Source: DSYU01 sp963827605
GTDB lineage: Bacteria > Chloroflexota > Anaerolineae > Anaerolineales > Anaerolineaceae
Assembly (NCBI GenBank): GCA_963827605.1
Contig: CAWHBK010000003.1
Coordinates: 124,001-188,000 of the forward strand
Direction of reading: 5' to 3'
DNA length: 64,000 nt
In this document: piece after piece, positions 48,309-56,265 of the stretch
Layout of the letters: every line of letters begins with the position of its first letter
How positions within the stretch are numbered: position 1 is the first letter of the stretch
Program-made: the position numbers and the translations under genes
The notes under the pieces: model-generated
The model's database searches: none
What the model saw: the letters and a program-made list of their open reading frames with translations, nothing else
Told to the model about the DNA's origin: nothing

Positions 48309-49496
48309 TTAAACTTTCCGTAGCAATTTTACCCGGAATAGTGCTTTTAAGAAGGGTGCATATGGCATGGATGCCAACAGGCGAACGTTGTCTTCCAGGG
48401 GGGCGGTTTCATCGAGAAAACGGAAGATATCCTGTGCGGAGTTGCGCTGGAACAGGCGGGTGAAGATATCTTTCATCAGCCCGCCCTGGCGGTACATGAC
48501 TTGCAGCATCAAGGTGTCGAATAAGCGGTAGCGGCCCGGGGTGTCTTGCACCTGGAATGGGTTGCCAAAACTGGTCAGCGAATCAACAATGGCCGCGGCG
48601 TCTTTCTGGATGCGCAGGAAGGCATAGCCAGAGGATGGTTTCACCAATCCCCCTCGGGTGCCGATTGCCATCACATGCCGGCCGAGCTGGCGCGGGAAGC
48701 GCCGGTCGGTCATGGGGATCACGCCGGTTTCTACGGATTCTGTGCGGTATTTGCGGATGCCGCGCACGTTTTCCAGATATTCAGCAATGGCGCGGTCATA
48801 CTCATGCGGTTTGAGCGCGTCGGCGGAGAAGATGGTGTATTCCACTAAGGCGCGCCGGCGGGTGAAAGGCAGGATGTAGAAAAACCGCATGCTGCCTTTC
48901 TGCGGAGTGCGGAAATCAAACAGCGTCACCGTCTGCGGGTCGAAGCAGTCGACGGGCGTTTCGATTTCCCAGCCCTTGAAATGCTGCTTGAGATAGTGGG
49001 AACCGGGCGGCCCGCTGGTAAAGTTGGAGGGCTTGAAGATGCTGTCGAAAGCGAAACGGGCGCTGTAGGGTTCGTCATTGATGAGTACACTGGCGCTGGT
49101 ATTATCTTTCGCATCGCCTATCTCGGTGACCCGGGCTTGCATGAAGTTCAGGCCGGGTACGTTTTCCAGCGTCTCGCGCATCCCCTGGTAAAAATCAAGC
49201 CCGCGGATCATTTTGTACTGGTAGGGGTGGATGTTGAATACCTGCTGGAAATTTTCGCTGACTACTTCAATTTGATCCCAGGTGTGGTAGACCAGGTGGT
49301 CAAAGCGGGTCGGGCGGTCGGTCCAGAAAGACCAGCTGCGGTCGTTTTGCTCCTTTGCATCCCGGTCGACAATCAAGGTTGGCAGCCCGCGCAGGGGCGA
49401 CATAGCCATCTGGTAGGCCAGACCGAGACCAGCCGCTCCACCGCCCGCAATGATAAAATCGTATGCCTTCGACTGCGTGCCTGGCTGGGATTTCAC
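48309..49496 (-). CDS. Lycopene cyclase family protein
   Basis: 395 residues from the GTG at 49496, which overlaps the stop of the SDR gene (GTGA), so the longer open frame upstream is rejected. FAD-binding start AYDFIIAGGGAAGLGLAYQMA, followed by RSWSFWTDRP, FYILPFTRRRALVEYTIFSADAL, and the family's C-terminal GTRGGLVKPSSGYAFLRIQKDAAAIVDSL. These are signatures of CrtY/CrtL-type lycopene cyclases, which make beta-carotene-type end rings. No other carotenoid genes are nearby, so the pathway must lie elsewhere, or this is a related flavin enzyme. Confidence 0.82.
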   Translation of the reverse strand: MKSQPGTQSKAYDFIIAGGGAAGLGLAYQMAMSPLRGLPTLIVDRDAKEQNDRSWSFWTDRPTRFDHLVYHTWDQIEVVSENFQQVFNIHPYQYKMIRGLDFYQGMRETLENVPGLNFMQARVTEIGDAKDNTSASVLINDEPYSARFAFDSIFKPSNFTSGPPGSHYLKQHFKGWEIETPVDCFDPQTVTLFDFRTPQKGSMRFFYILPFTRRRALVEYTIFSADALKPHEYDRAIAEYLENVRGIRKYRTESVETGVIPMTDRRFPRQLGRHVMAIGTRGGLVKPSSGYAFLRIQKDAAAIVDSLTSFGNPFQVQDTPGRYRLFDTLMLQVMYRQGGLMKDIFTRLFQRNSAQDIFRFLDETAPLEDNVRLLASMPYAPFLKALFRVKLLRKV

Positions 49497-50272
49497 AAAA
49501 AACCACCCCGCGAGTGAATGATTTGCCCGGTGACCCAATCTCCGAGCGGGGAAGCCAGGAACAGGATCAGGCGGGCAGCGTCTTCGGGCAGCCCGACCCT
49601 GCCCAACGGGGCGTTCTGCTGGTGCCAAACCAGGTATTCAGCGTTCATCCAGCCCGTGTTGGTAGGGCCCGGGTCAATGGCATTGACGGTGATGTGTTTG
49701 GGCGCCAGGCTGCCGCTCAAGGTGATGGTGAGCGCATCCACCGCGCCCTTGGTGATGGCATACGGCAAATTCTCTTTCATCGGGCTAAGCAATTCGCCAG
49801 ACACCAGGTTGAGGATACGACCGCCGGTGCGGCCATCGTGGCGGCGGGCGAATTCAGCACACAGCAGGGCGGTACCGCGCACGTTGACGGCGTAGTGCTG
49901 GTCCATTATCTCGCCCGTCAAACCGTAAATGTCCGTCTCAACATCGTGGGTGGCGTTGTTGATCAGGATATCCACCGGCCCGAGCGCGGTTTCGGCCTGT
50001 TCGAACAGGTTCTCGGCGGCGCCAGTGCCGGACAGATCGATTTCGGCGGCTTCCACGCGGGCGCCCAGGTTGCGCAGCTCCGCCAGCAGTTCGGCCGGCT
50101 CTTCCGGGTGGATACCCCAAGGCCGCTGCTGATCGTAAGGGGTGTAATAGGTGAAGAAGACACTTGCGCCAGACTGAGCCAGCAGGCGGCAGATTGCGGC
50201 GCCGATGCCAACTTTACGACTGGCGCCGGTAACGAGAGCGATTTTGCCGGAAAGGGAGATTTCGTAGGCCAT
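49493..50272 (-). CDS. Short-chain dehydrogenase/reductase
   Basis: 259 residues. Rossmann motif LVTGASRKVGIGAAICRLL, NNATHD, active-site serine in LNLVSGELLSPM, and YAITKGAVDAL, with the proline-rich NAIDPGPTNTGW that follows the catalytic lysine. The substrate is unknown; automatic names such as 3-oxoacyl-ACP reductase would be guesses. Its ATG overlaps the upstream stop codon (TAATG) and its own stop overlaps the lycopene cyclase start, so all three genes are translationally coupled. Confidence 0.85.
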   Translation of the reverse strand: MAYEISLSGKIALVTGASRKVGIGAAICRLLAQSGASVFFTYYTPYDQQRPWGIHPEEPAELLAELRNLGARVEAAEIDLSGTGAAENLFEQAETALGPVDILINNATHDVETDIYGLTGEIMDQHYAVNVRGTALLCAEFARRHDGRTGGRILNLVSGELLSPMKENLPYAITKGAVDALTITLSGSLAPKHITVNAIDPGPTNTGWMNAEYLVWHQQNAPLGRVGLPEDAARLILFLASPLGDWVTGQIIHSRGGFL

Positions 50273-51261
50273 TACACCCGCACAGTCTCCCGTTTCTTGG
50301 CCGCATCATATAATGCGCAGGCGGTGCGAACATGATTTCGGCTTTCCTCCAGCGTAATCAGGGTGGGCGAGCCATCCAGGATAGCGGCGTTCATGTTTTC
50401 GATTTCTCCCAGGTAAAGTTCGGGCGACTTGACTTTTAGCTTTTCCGTTTTGCCGTTTACCGGGGTAAAGAGGATCTCGCGTTCTTTATCGTTGATGCCC
50501 GTAAAGGGCCGGTTAAGCGAGACGCGTCCGAGGCTGCCGAAAATATCGACCATGGAAAAGAAGGGGACATTGAAGGCGCCAAAGAGCTGGGCTGCGCGGC
50601 CGTTCGAATAGGCCAGCTGCCCGGCAAAGCTATCATCCACGCCGGTCTCGCCGATGATCTGCTGCCCGACTGCGGTTTCGGGAAGCTGCCCGTAGACGAA
50701 CTGTGCAAAACTGATCGTGTAAATGCCTACATCCCACAGCGCGCCGCCGCCATATTCAGGCACCAGGCGCACGTTGCCCGGGCTGTCGCCCATATAGAAG
50801 CTAAAGGCTGCCCGAACCAGGCGAATTTCTCCCAAGCGTCCCTCACGCAGCATATCGCCCACCAGCCGGGTCTGCGGGTGATGGCGGTACATAAAGGCTT
50901 CTTGCAGCACGCGCCCCGTCTGGCGGCTGGTTGCGGCCATGCGGTCCACTTCTTCCACGGAAATGGCAAAAGGCTTTTCGCACAACACGTGCTTACCAGC
51001 TTGCATGGCTTTGATACTCCACTCGGCGTGCATGTGGTTGGGCAGGCTGACGTAGACCGCATCGACTGCATCCGAAGCCAGCATCTCTTCGTAACTGCCA
51101 AACACACGCGGGATTTCCCATTCTTTGGCGTATGCCTGGCCTTTGGCAAAGTCGCGGCTGGCCACGGCTGCCAGCTGGCCGCGTTTTGATGCGCGAATGG
51201 CCGGGATCAACCGGCGGTTAATGCGAGCCGTAGATACTAACCCCCAGCGAACAGAGTCCAT
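50272..51261 (-). CDS. Gfo/Idh/MocA-family oxidoreductase
   Basis: 329 residues. N-terminal NAD(P) fold (RWGLVSTARINRRLIPAIRASKRGQLAAVASRD), the family's EKP motif in HVLCEKPFAISVEE, and an alpha/beta C-terminal domain with YGGGALWDVGIYTISFAQFVYGQLPE. The lysine of EKP and the D-x3-H-like site DVGIY are expected to bind cofactor and substrate. Sugars or cyclitols are usual substrates. GAGGTACC precedes the ATG; first gene of the four-gene minus-strand run that ends in recD2. Confidence 0.88.
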   Translation of the reverse strand: MDSVRWGLVSTARINRRLIPAIRASKRGQLAAVASRDFAKGQAYAKEWEIPRVFGSYEEMLASDAVDAVYVSLPNHMHAEWSIKAMQAGKHVLCEKPFAISVEEVDRMAATSRQTGRVLQEAFMYRHHPQTRLVGDMLREGRLGEIRLVRAAFSFYMGDSPGNVRLVPEYGGGALWDVGIYTISFAQFVYGQLPETAVGQQIIGETGVDDSFAGQLAYSNGRAAQLFGAFNVPFFSMVDIFGSLGRVSLNRPFTGINDKEREILFTPVNGKTEKLKVKSPELYLGEIENMNAAILDGSPTLITLEESRNHVRTACALYDAAKKRETVRV

Positions 51262-51342
51262 GGTACCTCCATAAACATCAATATGTTTAGAAGCATATTA
51301 TAGGTTAGAGGAATAGTCAAATCCTTTTATCAAGATGGGGGC

Positions 51343-51373
51343 AGGGCGATTCGCAACGCAGGCGAATCGCCCT
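51343..51373. other. Hairpin in a divergent intergenic region
   Basis: AGGGCGATTCGC (51343-51354) and GCGAATCGCCCT (51362-51373) form a 12-bp stem with a 7-nt loop. It lies between two genes read away from each other, where a terminator is not expected. It may be an operator, an attenuator in one leader or a repeat-type palindrome. Confidence 0.5.
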
Positions 51374-51490
51374 GGCGCAGGCCAGAAGAGCTCTTCCCCG
51401 GGAGGGGAGAAAAATATTTCTTTCTTCTATCATAATATCCGGTGACAGCTGGCACTTCCACTTTGGCCAAAAAAGGCCTACTCTACCCAT

Positions 51491-52231
51491 ATGAGAAATC
51501 TGCGAATTTTGACCATTTTTCTAGTGTTCCTTAGCGCCTGTTCCATAACCCCGCAAAGCCTAAAAGGGGCCGTCTCACCAGAAGCCAGCGGAGGCGTGGG
51601 TGAAATGCCCACGGCGACGGCATTGCCTACCGCAACGGCGAGCCCTTTGCAACAAGAAGTTAGCGCCACCTGGCTGCCATCGCTCCAGCCGGAGCAGGGG
51701 ATGTCAGCGTCACCGGATGGGGAATGCAAACTGGCTCCATTCATTGCGCCGACCATGCCGGCCAAGATTCCTGGGATCACTCAGCTGGACGAGACAAGCG
51801 GGCTGCATATGACCGGATCGGTCCAGGTGATTGACCTGGCGACGTACCGGCTCACGGTGAATGGGATGGTTGACCACCCGCTCAGCCTGTCGCTGGATGA
51901 TCTGCGCTGCATGAAAAAAATTACCGCCACCAGCGACCTGACGTGTTACGGCGTTTTCAGTGATAGTGGAACCTGGTCTGGCGTGCCCATTCAAGCGGTG
52001 CTGGAAAAAGCGGGCGTCCAGGCAGACGCGAAAATGGTTAAATTTACCAGTGGGGATGATTACTCTGTGAAGGTACCCATCGAAGGTGCGCTGGACGAGA
52101 AGAATTTCCTGGCATATGAAATGGAAGGAAAGCCGCTGCCGATCCTACATGGTTTTCCGCTGCGGGCTGTTTTTCCAAATGAGCCGGGAGGTCAATGGGT
52201 GAAATGGCTGGTGGAGCTAACGGTCGAATAG
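51491..52231 (+). CDS. Lipoprotein with oxidoreductase molybdopterin-binding (sulfite oxidase-like) domain
   Basis: 246 residues. Signal helix and lipobox FLSACS, then a Thr/Ala/Pro linker (PTATALPTATASP). The last 150 residues match the molybdopterin domain fold: YRLTVNGMVDHPLSLSLDDLRCM, the cysteine in SDLTCYGVFSDSGTWSGVPIQAVLEKAGV, then GDDYSVKVPIEGALDEKNFLAYEMEGKPLPILHGFPLRAVFP and WVKWLVELTV. In sulfite oxidase the equivalent cysteine coordinates Mo. Export as a lipoprotein would place it outside the membrane, although Mo cofactor enzymes are usually exported folded by Tat and no twin-arginine is seen. It may therefore have lost the cofactor. Confidence 0.8.
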   Translation: MRNLRILTIFLVFLSACSITPQSLKGAVSPEASGGVGEMPTATALPTATASPLQQEVSATWLPSLQPEQGMSASPDGECKLAPFIAPTMPAKIPGITQLDETSGLHMTGSVQVIDLATYRLTVNGMVDHPLSLSLDDLRCMKKITATSDLTCYGVFSDSGTWSGVPIQAVLEKAGVQADAKMVKFTSGDDYSVKVPIEGALDEKNFLAYEMEGKPLPILHGFPLRAVFPNEPGGQWVKWLVELTVE

Positions 52232-52276
52232 TTCGCGGCGCGGATCTACTCTTCGATCGATTACAATAGAAGCACG

Positions 52277-53935
52277 ATGATTGCCATCCACCTCGACCGA
52301 GTCAGTTATATCTACGCCACCATCCCCGTTTTTAGCGGGCTTTCGCTGGAAATCCATGATGACCGCTGCATGGGCCTGGTCGGGCCGAACGGGAGTGGAA
52401 AGTCTACACTGCTGCGTATGATCGCGGGCGAGCTGGCCTGCCAGGACGGAAAAGTGATCCGGCGGCGCGGGATGAAGATTGGGTACCTGGCGCAAGATCC
52501 GCGCCTGGAGGCCGGGCGCACCTTATGGGACGAGGTCTTTTCTGCATCAGAGGAACTGCGCGAGATCGAGGGCAACCTGGCGCGAGTCGAAGAACAGTTA
52601 GGCGACCCGCAGGTGTATGGGGATGAAAAGCAGCTTGCGCGCGCATTAGGGCGCCAGGAACACCTGCTGGCGGCCTTCGAAAAAGCCGGCGGGCCGGGTT
52701 ATGAAGGCCGGGTGCGCTCGACGCTGCGCTGCCTGGGTTTTAGCGAGGCGGACTTTCTCCTGCCCATTGAAGCTTTGAGCGGCGGGCAGAAGAAACTGGC
52801 CGGGCTGGCCAAGCTGATTGTGCTGCAGCCCGACCTGCTGCTGTTGGATGAGCCGGATAATCACCTGGACTTGCAGGGCAAAGCCTTCCTGGAGAAGATG
52901 ATCGAGGACTATACCGGCGCGGTGGTGATCGTCTCGCATGACCGCTTTCTACTCGACCTGGTAGTGGATGAAATCGCGGAGCTGGAAGATGGCAAGCTGT
53001 CTGTCTTTTCCGGCTCGTACTCGGAATATGCGTTTGATAAACAAACGCGCCTGCTTCGCCAGCAGCAGATGTTCAACGTGCAGCAGCGCGAGATCGACCG
53101 CCTGGAGCAGGCTGCCAAACGCCTGCTGTTGTGGGGCCGCATTTACGATAACAACAAGTTCATCCGCCGCGGGGTAAATATCCAGAAGCGCATCGAGCGG
53201 ATCGACCGGATCGACAAACCGGTTTTGGAACGCCGCCGGATGGATTTGCAGCTTTCCGGGTGGGTGGGCAGCCAGAAGGTGCTGGAGATCAGCAACCTGG
53301 ATAAGGCTTTCCCAGCGCCGGAGGGCGCGCCGGGCGGCGCGGAGAACCTGGTGCTGGCCGGGTTAGATCTGCGCATTATGCATGGCGAGCGCGTGGGCTT
53401 GATCGGCCCGAACGGCGCGGGAAAATCGGTGCTGTTCCGCCTGATCCGGGGGGAGGATGAACCCAGCGGTGGAACGGTTGTGGTCGGCCCAAGCATCCGC
53501 ACTGGATATTATGCGCAGCAGCACGAGACGCTCAACAACGAACAGACCCTGATCGATACCGTCCGCCACGCGGTTGACCGCATGAGCGAAGAAGGCGCGG
53601 TGGCGTTCTTGCTTAAATTCCTCTTTACCTACGAGCAAACGCGCGCCCGGGTGGGTACGCTCTCCGGGGGAGAGCGCAGCCGGTTGCAAATGGCGCTGTT
53701 AATGCTCTCCGGGGCGAACTTCCTGCTGCTGGATGAACCGACCAACCACCTGGATATCGCCTCGGCGGAGGTGTTAGAAAGCGTGCTGGAAGATTTTCAG
53801 GGCACGGTGCTGGTGATCTCGCACGACCGGTACTTCCTGGACCGGGTGGTCAACCGGATTGTGGAGCTGGAGCAAGGCGCGCTGGTAGAATACGCGGGGA
53901 ATTACAGCGATTACCAGGCAAAAAAGCAGCGCTGA
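52277..53935 (+). CDS. ABC-F family ATPase
   Basis: 552 residues, two ABC domains and no membrane part. First Walker A GPNGSGKST, signature LSGGQKKLAG and LLLDEPDNHLD; second Walker A GPNGAGKSV, signature LSGGERSRLQM and LLLDEPTNHLD. The linker between them (YAFDKQTRLLRQQQMFNVQQREIDRLEQAAKRL) is the P-site tRNA interaction motif region of ABC-F proteins. These act on the ribosome in translation or antibiotic protection. The exact subgroup cannot be fixed by eye. The first signature helix ends in a rare DNHLD instead of TNHLD. Confidence 0.9.
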   Translation: MIAIHLDRVSYIYATIPVFSGLSLEIHDDRCMGLVGPNGSGKSTLLRMIAGELACQDGKVIRRRGMKIGYLAQDPRLEAGRTLWDEVFSASEELREIEGNLARVEEQLGDPQVYGDEKQLARALGRQEHLLAAFEKAGGPGYEGRVRSTLRCLGFSEADFLLPIEALSGGQKKLAGLAKLIVLQPDLLLLDEPDNHLDLQGKAFLEKMIEDYTGAVVIVSHDRFLLDLVVDEIAELEDGKLSVFSGSYSEYAFDKQTRLLRQQQMFNVQQREIDRLEQAAKRLLLWGRIYDNNKFIRRGVNIQKRIERIDRIDKPVLERRRMDLQLSGWVGSQKVLEISNLDKAFPAPEGAPGGAENLVLAGLDLRIMHGERVGLIGPNGAGKSVLFRLIRGEDEPSGGTVVVGPSIRTGYYAQQHETLNNEQTLIDTVRHAVDRMSEEGAVAFLLKFLFTYEQTRARVGTLSGGERSRLQMALLMLSGANFLLLDEPTNHLDIASAEVLESVLEDFQGTVLVISHDRYFLDRVVNRIVELEQGALVEYAGNYSDYQAKKQR

Positions 53936-53954
53936 CATGGTTTGTAAATCACGC

Positions 53955-54781
53955 TTATTGTGGCCAGGGAATCTTGACCGGGTCGGAATAGCCATGCTTT
54001 TCGGCGGTATATAACAGGCCGTTCGATGTTTGTTCACACTCGGGATCGTCCTGGAAGGTGTATTCGGTTTCATCCGTATGCACGATCACCGGGTAAAACA
54101 GGCTGTTCTCGCAAATCTGCGCCTCGATCATATAACCGCGGCGCTTGTCGTCGCTCAGATCGACCTTATCCCACGAAACGGTAACATGGTTGCCATCCCG
54201 TACGGCGTGCACGCTGCCGGGCGGCCCGGCGAACGTGGTATGGGGTAGTTTGACCGTGACGAAGTGGACCTTGGAATTATCCACCTTTTCGTTGAAAACA
54301 ATTTTGGAGGCCCAGCAGTTCTGCCGGTCCGGGAGGTTGGCCGGGTGGATCCAATACCAAGAGCCGTCCCAGTTGCGCCCGCGCACATCGGCCTGGTCTC
54401 CAGGGTAGAGTCCCCAGCGGTAGAGATAGGCCGTCCCGGGTCCGTAGCGGCAGTTGGCCTGCATCTTTACGGTTACGTCCGGGTAATCCGGGGTGGGCGT
54501 GGGGGTAATGGTCGGCGTAGGCGTGATGGTGGGGGTATCTGAAGGCGTTGGAGTGAGGGTGATGGTAGGCGAAGCCGGGGCGAAGCCGTCACCGTGGCCG
54601 TGCCGGTGTGGGTGGGCGTTACGGTAACGGTCTGCGTTGGAGTTGGGGTGAGGGATGCGGCGGCGGTGCTGGAAGGGGCGGCGGTCGCGGTCGGGAGGAC
54701 AGGCGGAGCCGTCTGGCACCCGGCCAGCAGGGCGATTGTCAACAGACCGGCAAGGCATTTTGGGATGGATGAAGAGACCAT
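53955..54781 (-). CDS. Secreted lipoprotein with SH3-like and beta domains, one frameshift
   Basis: About 275 residues after repair. The ATG at 54781 gives a signal with lipobox IALLAGCQ, and then a long low-complexity Thr/Pro linker (TATAAPSSTAAASLTPTPTQT...). The frame changes in a CCCC run near 54574, where one base seems missing; the continuation is PTITLTPTPSDTPTITPTPT. Beyond it, QANCRYGPGTAYLYRWGLYPGDQADVRGRNWDGSWYWI matches a bacterial SH3-like domain, and HTTFAGPPGSVHAVRDGNHVTVSWDKVDLSDDKRRGYMIEAQ is a fibronectin-like module with paired cysteines. A surface or cell-wall-binding role is inferred. Confidence 0.72.
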
Positions 54782-54894
54782 GTTAACACTGCATTTCCAG
54801 GTGTTTGTTTGAATGAATGCTGATAAATATACCATGAAATATAGGGGTTCGAGCGCAGACACGTTCGCTGCTCCTCGGGTATAATCCAGCCCTG

Positions 54895-56208
54895 ATGGCA
54901 CTTTCGTACCGGCAAATTTTGAAAACCTGGTGGCCGCTGGCGTTCTCCTGGCTGTTAATGAGCGTGGAGATGCCCATGCTGAGCGCGGTAATCGCCCGCC
55001 TGGAGAATCCGGAAATCAACCTGGCAGCGTATGGCGGGATTGTCTTTCCGCTGTCGTTGATTATTGAATCGCCGATCATCATGCTGCTGGCAGCATCGGT
55101 GGCATTATGCAAGCACAAGCAGGCCTATCAGCTCGTGTGGCGGTATATGATGGGGGCCGGGTTTGTGCTGACCGGGCTGCACGCATTGGTGGCATTTACG
55201 CCGTTGTATTACAGCGTAGTCAAAGGCGTGATCGGCGTGCCAGTTGAAATTGTCGAGCCGGCGCGGATTGGGTTGATGCTCATGCTGCCCTGGACCTGGT
55301 CGATTGCCTACCGGCGTTTTCAGCAGGGCGTGCTGATCCGGTTTGGATATTCCGGAGCGATAGGAGTGGGAACACTGGTGCGGCTGGCCGCGGGTGGTCT
55401 GGTGCTTGGGATCGGGTATTCCACACACCAGCTGCCCGGTATCGCGGTGGGGGCGCTTGCTCAGGCGCTGGGGGTGATCAGCGAGGCCGTTTATGCGGGG
55501 ATCCGCGTCCGCCCGGTGCTCCGCCGCGAACTGGATGAGGCGCCGGTGAGCGAGCGGCTCACCTGGCGAATGTTTGCCGATTTCTATATCCCGCTGGCGT
55601 TTACCTCCCTGATTACCCTTTTGTGGCAGCCGGTGGGCAGCGCGGCGCTCAGCCGGATGCCCGGGGCGCTCAACTCGCTGGCCGCCTGGCCGGTGGTCTC
55701 CGGGCTGATTATGCTGCTGCGCAGCTTTGGCACTGCCTACAACGAAGCGGTTGTGGCTTTGTTAGGCAAGGAAAATGCCTGGGCGAGCCTGCACCGTTTC
55801 ACCGGATGGATGGCGGCAGCGACTATCACAATCCACCTGCTGGTGGCGGCTACGCCGCTGGCAGGAATTTATTTCACCTGGTTCTCCGCATTACCCGGCG
55901 GCCTGGTGGAACTGGCGAAAAACAGTATCTGGTTGGCCCTGCCCTTGCCGGCGCTGTCGGTGCTGCAGAGCTGGTTCCAGGGCGCTATCCTGGTGGGGCG
56001 GCGCACTCGCGGGGTTCCGGAGTCGGTGATGGTTTTCTTCGCCGCGGCCTTGCTGGTGCTGGGCATGGGAGTGGCGGCGGGGCGTTGGACCGGGTTATAC
56101 GTGGCCATGGTTGGTTTCGTGCTGGCCAGTTTTTCCCAGATGGGCTGGCTGTGGTTCCGCAGCCGCCCGGTTATGGCGCGCCTGAGAACGCGGATCTCGA
56201 ACGCTTGA
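54895..56208 (+). CDS. MATE-like polytopic membrane protein
   Basis: 437 residues with about 12 hydrophobic segments arranged in two halves, as in the MATE/MOP flippase-exporter fold. The conserved-looking parts are TWWPLAFSWLLMSVEMPMLSAVIARL at the start and FYIPLAFTSLITLLWQPVGSAALSR midway, both placed at the start of a half. The paired PLAF segments suggest internal duplication. The usual MATE family signatures are weak, and no close family could be named. Transport or lipid-flipping is inferred only from architecture. It is convergent with the cytochrome operon. Confidence 0.65.
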   Translation: MALSYRQILKTWWPLAFSWLLMSVEMPMLSAVIARLENPEINLAAYGGIVFPLSLIIESPIIMLLAASVALCKHKQAYQLVWRYMMGAGFVLTGLHALVAFTPLYYSVVKGVIGVPVEIVEPARIGLMLMLPWTWSIAYRRFQQGVLIRFGYSGAIGVGTLVRLAAGGLVLGIGYSTHQLPGIAVGALAQALGVISEAVYAGIRVRPVLRRELDEAPVSERLTWRMFADFYIPLAFTSLITLLWQPVGSAALSRMPGALNSLAAWPVVSGLIMLLRSFGTAYNEAVVALLGKENAWASLHRFTGWMAAATITIHLLVAATPLAGIYFTWFSALPGGLVELAKNSIWLALPLPALSVLQSWFQGAILVGRRTRGVPESVMVFFAAALLVLGMGVAAGRWTGLYVAMVGFVLASFSQMGWLWFRSRPVMARLRTRISNA

Positions 56209-56265
56209 GCCCGGCGGACGGATGCAGGTCAGCCTCCGGTGGCCGTACTGATCTGCCCGGATGGT

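Noticed and set aside
49497..49628. Upstream extension of the lycopene cyclase
   Set aside because: It overlaps the SDR gene and has no FAD-fold similarity; GTG at 49496 gives an overlap with the SDR stop.
53955..54781. Treating the two lipoprotein frames as two genes
   Set aside because: Signal and linker are in one frame and the SH3-like domain in the other; the linker composition continues across the CCCC run, so one gene with a missing base is more likely.
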